DNA of 64,000 bases from Gracilariopsis chorda (Eukaryota; Rhodophyta; Florideophyceae; Gracilariales; Gracilariaceae): assembly GCA_003194525.1 (NCBI GenBank), contig NBIV01000054.1, positions 186,001-250,000 on the forward strand, read 5' to 3'. Positions 48,403-59,633 of this stretch are shown piece by piece. The notes beneath the pieces are model-generated. The model saw only the letters and a list, made by a program, of their open reading frames with translations, made no database searches and was not told the origin of the DNA. The translations under genes were made by a program, and so were the position numbers. The stretch's first letter is position 1. Each line of letters begins with the position of its first letter.

Positions 48403-49720
48403 TCAAGTCCTTGAAAGAAGTGCTTTCCACATGTGTGCGTATGCGTATTGACGACCACAGGCAAGCAAAGAGCATCACCGAAGAAGTTAGCAAACACCGC
48501 ACGAAGCAACTGGATGGTGCAGCTATAAGCAACGTCGATTAGTTGTGGCGGGCGTCAACTGTCTTTTTCTTCTCAACTCCCCATGCTACAAAAGAGTGCG
48601 TCATAGACCGTATTTGGTATCATATGATCGCCTCCAGGCCAGGGACAACGGCTCCTGGCCGTTTCCAAGAAAACAAAGTACTTCTGACACACAGGTGCGG
48701 AGAACGGTAAAGATACTAGATATTTGAACTGTGCGCGCCCATCATGTTCCGAGGTTGAAAGCTGAAAGGTTGTTAGTCTCCGTGAGAGACCCAATCGCCT
48801 GTCCATTTCGCTTCCCTCGTTGGCAGAAGGAAGACAGGTAAACCTCGTGAAGGCGGATCGGCTTGTACCCTCCGTGGTTGAGAACCCTCCTGCAAGTTAA
48901 CTTCAGTGAGGCACCCGTATTGTTCCTCTTTTTGACTTGTAGAACTCTTTATGCGCGTATGACGGCAAGTTCATTTCGATGCGCCTCGATATTTACGACA
49001 TGACCTGAGGCACGCCACGTAAAGGCAAATTTCTCGCACCTAGGTTCTTCTTGCAAGCTGTCCCCGACACCGAGAGTCGTGAACCTCATCGCATAGACAC
49101 TCTTCTTCCTTGCTTCAGAATCTTGCACTCCCTGTGATATTGCTTGTGGGAGAAAGGTCCCCGAGAGGAACGGGAGGCCTGATGGCTGGTATTGATAGCA
49201 TCCACGTGGCTATGCATTTCGCCGTTTTGGACGAAACACAATTCTGTGGAACCGAAATTAAGAAGATACCGGCGATACCAAAGGTGCCAAAGGTACATCG
49301 ATGCTGTGCACCGACGATCTCGTCGTTCTCGTTGAAGACTTCCAATCGCTCTGCTAAGAGAGGGAAATGCTTGTTTATGCGTGCCACTCACATCAGGTAG
49401 GGCTCTGAAGCGCGGCTGGAGCCAGCTGTCGACGAATGTTAATAGAGGACGCCGTGTGTTTCTGTATGGTGCTTTCTGCTCGGAAGGTGTTTAGTTCCCA
49501 GGGTGCATTCGACCCCAAGAAAACTGCTACCGCTTCCACTATGACTACCAAATGTAAACGGTAAAAGGTTAGCGGTTCCGCTACCTTCGGCACCCAGGTC
49601 AAAAGGTTAGCGGTACCGCTACCCTTGGTAGCGGTCCACCCCTGGGACGAAGGGCAAACGGTGTTAACGATTGCTTCCGTTGTCCAAACGAATCGGAAGC
49701 GAAAACAAAAAGTTCTTGTA
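48403..49720. other. gene-poor region, decayed repeats
   Basis: Probably includes more decayed LINE sequence at 48403-48540. A block near 48786-48823 (GACCCAATCGC..TCCATTT.GCTTCC) recurs in the same orientation at 58255-58292. A decayed gene-like stretch on the minus strand at 49110-49390 faintly resembles a Nudix protein across two frames. The repeat pair at 49567-49623 closes this region. Confidence 0.45.
49567..49637. repeat. tandem palindromic repeats GGTTAGCGGTnCCGCTACC
   Basis: Near-palindromic units lie at 49567-49585 and 49605-49623, 38 bp apart, each preceded by AAAA and followed by CTTGG- or TTCGG-like sequence. A half unit GGTAGCGGTCC follows at 49627-49637. A related unit with one base fewer is at 25373-25390. 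Confidence 0.8.
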
Positions 49721-49802
49721 CGATGATACCAGGATTCGAACCTGGGCCCCCGAAAGGATGTGATTTCTAGTCACACGCATTAGACCACTCTGCCATATCA
49801 TC
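49721..49802 (-). tRNA. tRNA-Ser (anticodon AGA)
   Basis: The 82-nt minus-strand sequence folds as a class II tRNA. The acceptor stem GATGATA pairs with TATCATC and the discriminator is G. The anticodon stem TGTGA/TCACA encloses loop CTAGAAA with anticodon AGA. A long variable arm (TCCTTTCGGGGG region) follows, and the T-arm is CCAGG-TTCGAAT-CCTGG. No intron is present. A T-run just downstream on the minus strand suits polymerase III termination. It sits inside the gene-poor island. Confidence 0.95.
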
Positions 49803-52130
49803 TGATTTTGCATGAGTAAAGAGCAGATTTTCTAACTCTATAAACTTATCAGTGGGCGTCCACCCCCTCTTGAGCAATAAGCAAGCCTAAAATAAGGACC
49901 ATCAAAAGGCCTGAAGCTTCCCACATCGCCTTTTTAAATAATGTGTATTTGCGTGTTCTGGAGACGCCCAGTTTCCGACGGTTACGGTCCAAGCTGATAC
50001 CAATAAATCATCATCATCCATGTATCTGTGGGAACGAAAATAGCTTCCTGATGGTTACCCTTGGGTACTGGGCGTTCCGGGTTGCAGACCGAGTAGAAAC
50101 CATCAAGAAACGATTAAATCAGAAAGCGTACCCACAAAAGCAGAGCACAACCTCCTATATGATAGAGAAGAACCACAATACTCTAAGTTCTTAGCTGAAA
50201 TGCTTTCATGTCAACGAGGTGCCTACACGACCTGCGCCTCTCGCCTCGTTTTTCGTAAACTGGTTCTTTGTGGCCATGGAATGCTGCGAACGAGCTGGTA
50301 TGTCGCCACCTAAACAGCAACACAAAGTCAACAATGACGCAAGTTACATTGCGTTGTTCCAGTACACGATGGCCCCAAAGGGCATGAGACCCGAGTACCA
50401 AGGGTACGAGAAAGAGGAGTTCAAGAGGTGAAGAATCTAATTCGACTGTGAACTTTATATATTTGTCTGGCTCCTGCCGAGAGAAAGCCCCGGTTTCAGA
50501 TTTACGTTAGAATACAGCGCAATAGAAGAAGCATTTCAGAAGAGAGAGCACTCCTCTGTCAACTCGCTGCTAAACCTTTGTATTTGAAGTGTTGTCGCCC
50601 CACCCGTTATACATAAAGATTAAACCCTGGAATGGGCCCCAGGAACAACCCAGGGCTGTAACATTCGTTCCGTACAAAGGTTTGTTATGCTCAGATTCAG
50701 AGATATAAACATGGTTGAGCTGATATCCCATCCGAAGCGACACTCACGAGGGCTCCGCGCGTCAAGGAGCAGAGCATTTGCCGTATATCTCAGCACGATT
50801 TGAAGGTTGAAGAGTTATCCATAAATATCCGCTAACACTTTACGCTAACTAAACAGAATGGTTCATACAATTAAACGGGCTAAGAAATCTCGCTCCAAGC
50901 CAAAAGTTGTGCCAGGAATCGAGCTCACAGGAGAAATGAAGCAGAAGCGGTCTCAAGACATTTCATTTACGCTGATTTCAACTAGCTAAACCCGAGTATC
51001 GCCTAGTGTGCCCTTCCTATCTCGTGACCAAAAACTGGTTTTCTTCATGAAATTCCTTTGAGGACACATCTGATGTTCTGGCCTACGTCAAGGACCAGTT
51101 GAACCAGATCCAGCAGTGTATGTCTGTGTGTGCAAGCTTCTATCATTGTTTCGAATCTCTTAACTACATTCAAAGATTTCCCCTCTTCAGATACATCGCA
51201 CCTTCTACGATCATCTTGTAATAACATCTGTAATTCTGGTCCTCTACTCCTTCGCAGAAATGGTATTTTTGAGAAGGCGAGACGAGATTGTTTTTCGAAG
51301 AAGTGATTAGGAAAAAAAAAGAATTCTAAATTCATGGTCCACATGGCATGAAGAAAGATCCACCGGAGTCGTAGTTCTGGAGAATTGAACAGCCATGAGA
51401 AACCAGACCTAAATCGAAAATACTATGTATGCACTCCATATTTAGCGTAAAAATTAAAATACTTTGCGTTGAACCTACCCTATCTAGCAGAGGGGTCTGC
51501 GCATAATGCTCATAATTAGCTATCTGAGAACGGAGTGTCATGATGACTCTTATCAACTGACCGGGATCATCTTAGTATTCAATTTCGCAAGGCATAACTC
51601 ACTCTAATTACAGTTATTGCTGGTTTTCGTGAAGCAGAAAGTTGTTGAATATGCAGAGAATCATCACCGACAAAAAGCGCCCTTGTATTCGTGACATTTT
51701 TTCCTTCAACTGCCATTGCTGAGTTCTTAGGGGTATTGGTCATTCTCGAATCATAACATTTCTTCGTTTTCAAATCATTATCACGAAGGAAGCAACATTC
51801 TCGGCGTACAAAACTAAGTCTCCAACAAATTCACATTGCTTGAAGGCTGTCAGCGAGAAAACTAGAACAATGTACATGAGAGAGGACGTTACGAAGGGTA
51901 ATTACGCGTCACCAGTAACCAAAGCAAATTAAGCGAAATTGCGTCATTGGCAACTGAAATATTGGAAGAAAATGAAATCAAGACACACGCTGACGTTCTT
52001 TCATTCATGAATAAGGCCAAATCTGTCGTATGACGCACAAGCAGGTGTTAGTGAACCTAAGAACGACCACAGAATAGTCTAATGGTCCTTTGGATCAGGA
52101 TTAAAAAAAGTCGGCGAAGCTGAATTGGAC
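49803..52130. other. 2.3-kb gene-poor region, no gene seen
   Basis: AT-rich DNA with short frames only. No tRNA, repeat array or domain signature was recognised. Confidence 0.5.
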
Positions 52131-52187
52131 CTTCTTCTTCTTCTTTACGGGCACACATTACCTGATTACGGAGTTGTGGTAGAATCT
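52131..52187 (-). mobile_element. possible LINE 3'-end fragment
   Basis: On the minus strand the sequence ends CCGTAAAGAAGAAGAAGAAG and shares the block CCGTAATCAG and flanks (about 60 percent by eye) with the tail of the element at 47793-48402. Only the 3' tail is recognisable. Confidence 0.4.
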
Positions 52188-55100
52188 AACAGAGAATTGG
52201 AACATAGAACGCCGTTTCTTTCTACGTCGGACGGGTTAGTTATTGAGCTCAGATCCTTTATATGTGTATACGTGTGTTTACATGGGCTCGTCTCCATTAA
52301 CTCCAAGACTGTGGTAGGGGTAAATCTAAGCCACGATAAACCACCAAGTTCTCTTGCCAAGTTCTTACTATAGATTCGACGCCGAAGGCTTCGCCTTTCC
52401 CGAAGAGGTGGAAGCTCTCTTCGTCAGGATACCGCTCTGCGGCAACATCTGAGAACGACACAATCTTCAATCGTTTATGCTAAGAGAATAATAACAATCA
52501 ATTCTTCAGTTATAATCCTGTCGAACGCAAAGTACTTTCTCTTCAAGGATTCCACCAGTTCTCTCATACAATTCCGTCTCGCCGCGCACAGTGACCATTT
52601 GTGACATTATCGATGCTTGACACGACCAGTGGTGTGGATTCCACACTTAACACGACTGTTACAAAAGAGAAAAGAGTATATGGGCAAATTCCTTGCATTT
52701 CTAGAGCAGGACGGCTTGACGACCCAAAGAGCCCATACGAGTCTTTTCCATTGGAATTAAAATTGGAAGCTCGGAGGCAGTCTAAAAATGGAGTGTAGTG
52801 CATAAATTACGCAGAAGCACTTGAAGTCCTTTTAAATTTGCTTTTGCGTGGACTGCATTCCAACTTCGAAAAAGAAGGCTCCTTGAGTCTTGTTTTTTTA
52901 AGAACGTTCTTTGAAAGTCTCACCTACCGCTACAGCTTGGTGATTTATCTGGCGTTGGTGCTATGGACGTACAAATTTCCTTTTGATCTGCCGGCTTTAT
53001 AAGGCAACTGTGGAGTACGACAGCATGGGCTGATGCAGGTTTTTACGCCCACCGATATGCATAAAAAATAGTAAGATGACTTGGTGAGAAAGAGCAGGTG
53101 GATGAGTATGTTTCAAGCAGGAGAGGAGTGTATTTCGTGTATGTTATTGCAAGGAACATGGAAGGCCGGATCAGTTTGTTCAAGATGGACGCCATTGATG
53201 AAGTGGTGGCTTGCCACATCGGACAAAAGATAGATTCATTGTATATAGGAAAGATACAGCTACGACAGCCAACTCTTAAAACCATCAACTATCTACAATT
53301 ATGTCCATCATACCGCCTACATCGTAAACTTTCGCTTTTATTGCGTTTCCAACTCTTCGAGGGCTGGGCTAGCCTATTGTGTCGCTACCGTATACGCAGC
53401 TCTCCAGGGGGCTGGCGTGTGTGATTTTGTATCCAGTCTCATCGGGAACCGGAGGACTAGCACATTTTTCTACCAAAGTAGAAGCGTTACTCAGCATTTG
53501 GTTTCGCTTTACGTATAAGAAATTGACAGCGTCGACGCTTCACATACTTACTTCCAGTGTTGAGAAGACATTGCGCAAGGCTGACAGAACTAAATTCAAC
53601 TTAATGCGCCATGAGTAGTTGATAGGTCGCTTGAATTGTCTAACGCATTGGTTTACAAAACAATTCAAGGGGCACATAGAAGATATTTTGTAGCTCCTCG
53701 CCATGTAAAGTTAGCTACACTGAGACTATGTTGTTTTAGAGAGGTTTTGGACTAGTCGTACAGAATAAAAGGAGGCTTGGGACCCACGAAAGAACGACGA
53801 GAGTCGAACCAACCCACACCTCACTAAACATCCAGGGCATTCTAATTGCAGACAAAAATCTCATTCTCTTAATCTGCAATGGATGGAAGATCATTGTATC
53901 GCAACTAGTGAAATAGCACCGTAATAAAGTGACGCGACTGATGTCTCAAGTTGCGTTTCTCAGCATCGTACAATTCGGGTGAGTGAATTGTGTTCAAAGT
54001 ATGCAACAAGATAGCCGCATTTTCTCTGAGCACTACTTCGCTTGGGGGTGTTTCGTTTTTGTGTAGCAGTCTTTTCGATGACAGTGCTGAGTATGAGATG
54101 TTAACTCTAGGTTTATCGTCCTATGCCGCGTCCTTAATGATGAAGAGACAAAGATGACATTGTACGTTAAACTTACGAAGCACAAGCCCTGTTGTGCATG
54201 GAAATCTTTAACATCGCTAGCACCACTTGCAATCAGAGTGCATCTGGGCACTAACACTTCCTTCCCCAACTTCGTTGTATTCTTTCTTTCTCAGAGGCTT
54301 ACACATTCAGTTCTGTCGAGAACAAATATGCCCCTTTCCGTACTATTGAAGATTTCGCTGATTTGGTGCTTTGAGATGTACAATGAAATGTCTTATTGAC
54401 GTCATGAAGATGTTTTGTATGCGAACATGACGCGATTGAAGGGATTCTTCCTTCCATTGTTTACGCCTTGGTATCGTACACTATTCTATTATACATAACG
54501 AATAGTGAATCATGGAAGTTTACATAAAAGAATAAACGATGATGCTTCCGGTCTATGGAGAACATGCACCTTCCGAACACGACCGTGACGGGCTTTCCAG
54601 CTTTGGCAGTGTTGAGCAAGTCCCATGCGCATACAGTCTTGCTGGCCACCAACAACGTGCTCCGTATACAATGTTTGCGTTGAACCAACCCCAACGCAAC
54701 TATTCAACCCACGGCATCAAAAATCTTGTCTACGGGGAAGAAACGGAAAGCACTCAATACAGAAATGCTACATGCAAGGTTAAGAGGATTGAAGGTTACC
54801 GCTTCGACTGCACAGACTTCGGAGTGTGCCAGTGTAGAGTTAGGGACTTGCCCCTCCTGTCACATTGTGGCTGAGCTATAACGAAAGTGCCGGTGCGCAT
54901 TTGAGGAAGGTAAGGATACAAATGCAAAACTTAAAGAGGGTTTTGTGGAAGTCCTTGCTGTCTGCCAGTTTGGCGTAGCGCACAATAGCCCTTTCCTAAT
55001 AAACTTCTTGTACCGTTTACCAGCTAGGAGTGTTACAGACAGTAAAGGATAGAAAACGTCAATGTTGTGCCAGAGAAGAATCGAGCGATAAGAAGCAGTC

Positions 55101-56215
55101 TAAAAGGTACCACATCTCTGATGGAATGCCGCAAAGCCTCGCATGTCCTGAAGAACTAGTTTGTCTGCATCTGACGACATTCGATGACCAAAATGCTTCT
55201 TCACTTCAAAACAACGAAGTTAGTGTGTCATACAAGTCTTGATACAGAGAATAAACCGAAAGTCATAACGCATGACATCCGATGCTTGCAACAATACAAG
55301 TTGGTCCAATGCCGCTAAATTGTTTCGAAGCTCTATTTGCATCGCCCAACAAGAAATGAAAGGATCCACAACTCCTGGTAGGAACTACCGGATTTTTTGA
55401 CCGAGCTGCTTGTTATTTTTTTTTCTGGTTTTAAACACTGTGTCATCCTACACCCACGTCTTGCAGCCTCCTACTCTCGGAGCATAGCTATCCGGTCCCT
55501 TTGGTAACAGTAGTAATCGCGTTTGAATGTCCAAGTGAAACATTCACTTCTCATTATACGTGACGATAAAAGTTACATGCTGTTTCAAATTACAGAAACG
55601 CAGTCTGTCATACGATATGCTTTTCCCGTGAGTGGCGATGATTTCCCGCTATTGTTGACCATGAAGCTTGATTCTTTGTTATTTACGTTGCCCTACCAAG
55701 GAAGGACCGGGACAAATTGAACGTCCAGAGTAAGGACCGTAGTTCGGCTTTACCGCGAGAAAGAGTAATCGGCATTGATTATCCATGTTTCGGTCTCTTT
55801 CCGAGTGCCACCGAATATTCGAGAAATTAGGCAACAAAAAAAACATTTGTTTGACACGCAGATAGCAGTGTCGGAATGGCTTGACAACAGGGTAAGGGTG
55901 ATCCCTGTACATGAGTTACGGGGATGGCCACGTTTATAGATTTCCAATGTACCGTAACGGTACTTGCGCTGAGCACCACATGTTTGTTGAATTGCATTGC
56001 TGGTGATTGGTAGCCAATGGGCTGCGCATTCACAGCCAAGCAACAACGGGGTCCTTGTGGCAAGACAGGTGGTCCTGAACACGCAGTATGATCAAAAGGC
56101 GATATAAGCTAAGCATCTCGGCTCTCGCAGCATGCTTCTCCCCAAATCCCGTAACAGCTTTCTCCTCCTGGTTCAATACTCAGCGCTCAACATACTCCTG
56201 AAGTTTCATTTCACA
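52188..56215. other. 4-kb gene-poor region, no gene recognised
   Basis: Frames of up to 111 codons occur (for example 54539-54874, +) with no domain, repeat or codon signature to support them. The last 100 bp hold the leader of the DEP-MGS gene. Confidence 0.45.
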
Positions 56216-56908
56216 ATGGTCGATATGGTTGATGCTATGCTCATTTCGGAGTTCCGTGCAAGCGTTCCAATCAAGGATCGTCGTCATCATCTTATAAAGT
56301 ATAAGAACTGTTTCGTGGGTTCGGAAGCGGTGGACTGGCTGGTTGCCGCAAACCCCGATAGAACTCGTGAAGAAGCTGTGAAAATCGGAGAGCAGATGCG
56401 CAAAATGGGTCTGTTTCATCACGTGCACCTTGACCATGACTTCAAGGACAAGCGCTACTTCTACGCGTTTAATGACAAAGTGCCGTTGACCATGGATGAC
56501 ATGGACGACATGGAACTCGACGACGACAAGAAGGGCATCGCATTGATTGCTCATAACAACTTCAAGGGCGATTTGATCGAATGGGCTCAAACGCACAAGA
56601 ACGCGCTTTCTAAGCACAAACTTGTGGCTACTGGAACGACAGGTTCGCTCATCAAGAAGGCCACAGGGTTGAATGTTGATCTAATGAAGAGCGGCCCCCT
56701 TGGCGGTGACCAGCAAATTGGCGCTCTTGTGGCCGAACAGACCATCAACGTGCTGATTTTCTTCTGGGACCCACTTACTGCTCAGCCGCACGACAGTGAC
56801 GTGAAGGCGTTGCTGCGTCTCGCTGTTTTGTGCAATGCGGCAATTGCGATGAACACATTTACGGCTGATTTATTGATATCGGCGATTTCGGGACGTTGTT
56901 CAGAATAG
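56216..56908 (+). CDS. DEP domain-methylglyoxal synthase fusion
   Basis: The 230-residue protein joins two domains. Residues 10-88 are a DEP domain (LISEFRASVPIKDRRH, CFVGSEAVDWL, MGLFHHV, KRYFYAF), a eukaryotic membrane- and receptor-tethering module. Residues 106-221 are methylglyoxal synthase, which turns dihydroxyacetone phosphate into methylglyoxal plus phosphate, bypassing lower glycolysis. The phosphate-binding GTTG (140-143), SGPLGGDQQ (159-167, Asp165 matching catalytic Asp71 of the E. coli enzyme), FFWDPL with Asp185, and PHDSDVKALLRLA with His192 and Asp195 (His98, Asp101) are all kept. The early AHD motif is AHN: Asn114 stands for Asp20. The end is about 20 residues shorter than in bacteria. 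An Asp-rich linker at 93-104 joins the domains. The ATG at 56216 has a good context; an ATG at 56132 would add a hydrophobic 28-residue leader. Confidence 0.93.
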   Translation: MVDMVDAMLISEFRASVPIKDRRHHLIKYKNCFVGSEAVDWLVAANPDRTREEAVKIGEQMRKMGLFHHVHLDHDFKDKRYFYAFNDKVPLTMDDMDDMELDDDKKGIALIAHNNFKGDLIEWAQTHKNALSKHKLVATGTTGSLIKKATGLNVDLMKSGPLGGDQQIGALVAEQTINVLIFFWDPLTAQPHDSDVKALLRLAVLCNAAIAMNTFTADLLISAISGRCSE

Positions 56909-58624
56909 GCGCCAGTGGCTTTTCATTGGTGCTTCGTGCAAGGCGTTTTTCTCGAGAGCTCTGCAGTGCAGTCTGCACTGTGAAATCGAATCGAATCGAA
57001 TCGAGACCTCGGTCCCAACAAACACTGCTGCTGTGTTGTTGCCTCCGAAGCGCGAGACGGTATCATATCACGAGATGCAGGCCCTGTACTTTTTTTGAAC
57101 TCGAGTTATTTTGCTGGCTATGGGTATTGAACCAGGCATCCACCAGAGGGCACCACGTTGGGAAGCAGGTAATGATAACTAGTGGTGCGAAGTTGTCAGT
57201 GGCCAGTTGCCATTAACCATACATGGCATTATGTTACATCGTATGTATCTCTTGGATATGCTGTACACAAGCAGATTCACAGGTTCGCATTTTTTTGTTG
57301 GGGGTGACTTGCTGCACGACCAGCGCTTTGTATGATATTCGATGCCTATCCGTCACAGGGACTCCAGTTGGCGTCTCACACGCGCCTCTGAAGGATTCCC
57401 TCGCGATGCTAATGTGCCTCCTTTGCCTTCCATTATGTCATTTAGTTTACGTTTAAGCTCATGTCTTAGTTTGTGAAGCTGCTTGTAGAAACCCAATCAA
57501 TAAATGCGAATAGTAGAAAGCAGTTACATCGATACTAGGCTACGTAATTCGAGTCTCGCAAGCTCTCTAATTGTCTTGTGACTTCCTATGTAGCGGCAAT
57601 TGCTGTGTTTTGGCTTCACCTTCTGGTCTTTAGATGTTGTGCGTAGATTTTACTCTTCCCCTCCCGTGCCTTCACGTGAAAAACGTTGAGAAAGGGATGA
57701 TCCCTAAGGATCTGAACAAAGCTCATATTCATCAAGGTTGTAAAGGACGTGTATTCACAAGCATGTAATCCACCAGCAGCTTAACTGGTTTGTCTTCCAG
57801 AATACCAGGACCGTACTTGCTACCGACTGACCACCATTCAACTTGAGCTGCCTCATGACTGACTCATTACGCCTTCTGGACCGTAGTCAGTCGTTCCAGT
57901 CAACAAGTTCGTAGAATTGGAGAAGTTAAAAAAGGATGAAGATCACTTTGCAATTTTCAAGGAACCGAATGAATTTACAGAGGTGTTCACGAACACTACG
58001 GTGGGCGTTGTCCCTTCTGAAAGAGCGTGTTCACCTCCACAGGGTAATACGCTAGTGGCATCATCTTCCTAGAGAATAAACAAGCTGAGTATTTAGTTCG
58101 GGAAACTTCAGAAATGACGAAGGAAATTCAAGTGCACGATGAAGATGTGTGTGTGTGTTTACGGGCACGTGCCTCTAATTCCGAGGCAGCGGTATTAACT
58201 TTCTAGAAGAAGTAGAAGGCTAATCATCTATTCGACGGCTAAATTCCCCTAATAGACCCAATCGCATATCCATTTGGCTTCCTCATCCGGCGTAACTTCA
58301 TAGTCTTTTGTAGCCTTTTCGGAAGGTCGGCACACCGCGACGGGCGGAATTGCATGTGCCCTGAGCGGGACTCGACAGTACTGTACCTTGCAGTAATCCC
58401 TCACCACAGCAGGCGTCCAGCGCAAAGCGATTCAGCATCATGGTCCCATATGGGCTGCGACAACTTTGACGCCGCGATGAAGATAAGGTGACCTATATGA
58501 ATTTGCCTCAGTAAAGCGTCGTACATCTAACTTTTCTTGTGGTGTGATTTCAAGAAATTGAGTTGCAACTCGGGTCTAGTTTAAATCTTTTTCGTATTGC
58601 ACAAGCATACCGAGTCTTACGAGC
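56909..58624. other. 1.7-kb gene-poor region
   Basis: Contains a TCGAA pentanucleotide microsatellite at 56984-57004 and a short GT run near 58148. A sequence block at 58255-58292 is shared with 48786-48823. No gene was recognised. Confidence 0.5.
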
Positions 58625-58875
58625 ACGGAAGACTGCAACACACGCGCTACCAACAGTGCTGAGCACTATGTGTCACGCTGTGCCAAGCGGACGGAATCTA
58701 GGAGACGCGAGCTTCCTGCCCCAGCAGAAAGGAAAGCTAAGACTTTGGCGGAGACAGTCCACCTATGGCCACAAAGCTGTTAGCCTTTCTGAGGAGGGAG
58801 AGGTTTTTCTCATAAGAAACCACTATCAACATGCCGTGTTAAGGCATATTGAACCCACAATAAAGAAGAAGAAGG
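58625..58875 (+). mobile_element. degenerate 3' end of the same LINE family, opposite orientation
   Basis: Reads CNTRATNSAEHYVSRCAKR and RRRELPAPAERKAKTLAET, close to the C-terminus of the element at 47793-48402. In-frame stops follow, and it ends with the same ACAATAAAGAAGAAGAAGG tail. It therefore forms an inverted repeat with that copy about 10.6 kb away. The RNase H part is missing. Confidence 0.75.
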
Positions 58876-59633
58876 CTCACACAGTGGCAAGAATGTGACT
58901 GATCTGACTGACTCCGCGGTAAAAAGTGTTGACTAGAGTGACAAAGAACTCCGTACCGTCGGCAGAAACAAGTAGGGCAGTGCAGGATATCAATCATGGC
59001 TAAGTTTATCATCAAGCTCACCACGGCTCATCTATAAGACCCCTCTTGAAACAATGCAAACTTGTTGTATCGATGGTCCCAGATTCAATTTAGGGACTTC
59101 ATATACTTGTAGATGAAGCAACTAGACGCGTGACTTGGCATCGGTGCAAACACATCACTGTTCCGTGAACACCTGCAAATGACTTCAATGCAACCTAAGT
59201 GAACGCATTACAGGTCAGCACTCAATGCGGTTGTACGAACATGTAAGCAGAATCATGTTCCCTTGACGGATTTTTAGCCTCAGTAAACGCTACAAACTAG
59301 CATGTGAATCAGTCCTCACAATACTTGCTCACAAAGGAATGATATATCTACGAACTGTTAATATGGACCTGTGGATCGAAGAATGATGGAATGCTGGCAA
59401 CAAGGTGAGGGACTTGAGGGATCACAACGACTGGACCTACAAAGCTTCATTTGCTGCGCTACGTTTGTTGCACGCTTGTGGCGCACTGAGACAAATGACT
59501 GGTCTCTGACAATCCTCAACATGACAACAACCACACGCGCTCTCCGATCATCAAAAGTGGACTTCTTCAATGATTTGGTCTTTAATGTCAACAGCGAGTC
59601 GTTCTAACTCCCTTGATCGTCTCCGCTACCGAG
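58876..59633. other. intergenic, no gene seen
   Basis: 3' flank of the LINE fragment and of the coiled-coil gene. Short frames only. Confidence 0.5.

Noticed and set aside
49086..49391. Possible Nudix hydrolase remnant on the minus strand
   Set aside because: The segments LEVFNENDEIVGAQHR and YLWHLWYRRYLLNFGSTELC, in neighbouring frames, look faintly like the N-terminal part of a Nudix protein. No Nudix box is present, so it is too weak to list as a pseudogene.
53766..53870. tRNA-like B box on the minus strand (GGTTCGACTC)
   Set aside because: The T-stem does not pair and no acceptor or anticodon arm can be formed.
54539..54874. Plus-strand frame of 111 codons in the gene-poor island
   Set aside because: No domain, repeat or targeting feature is seen. 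An overlapping minus-strand frame is as long, so there is no reason to prefer either.
58563..58898. Plus-strand frame of 111 codons
   Set aside because: It overlaps the LINE remnant in a different frame from the recognisable C-terminal LINE peptide, so it is a by-product.
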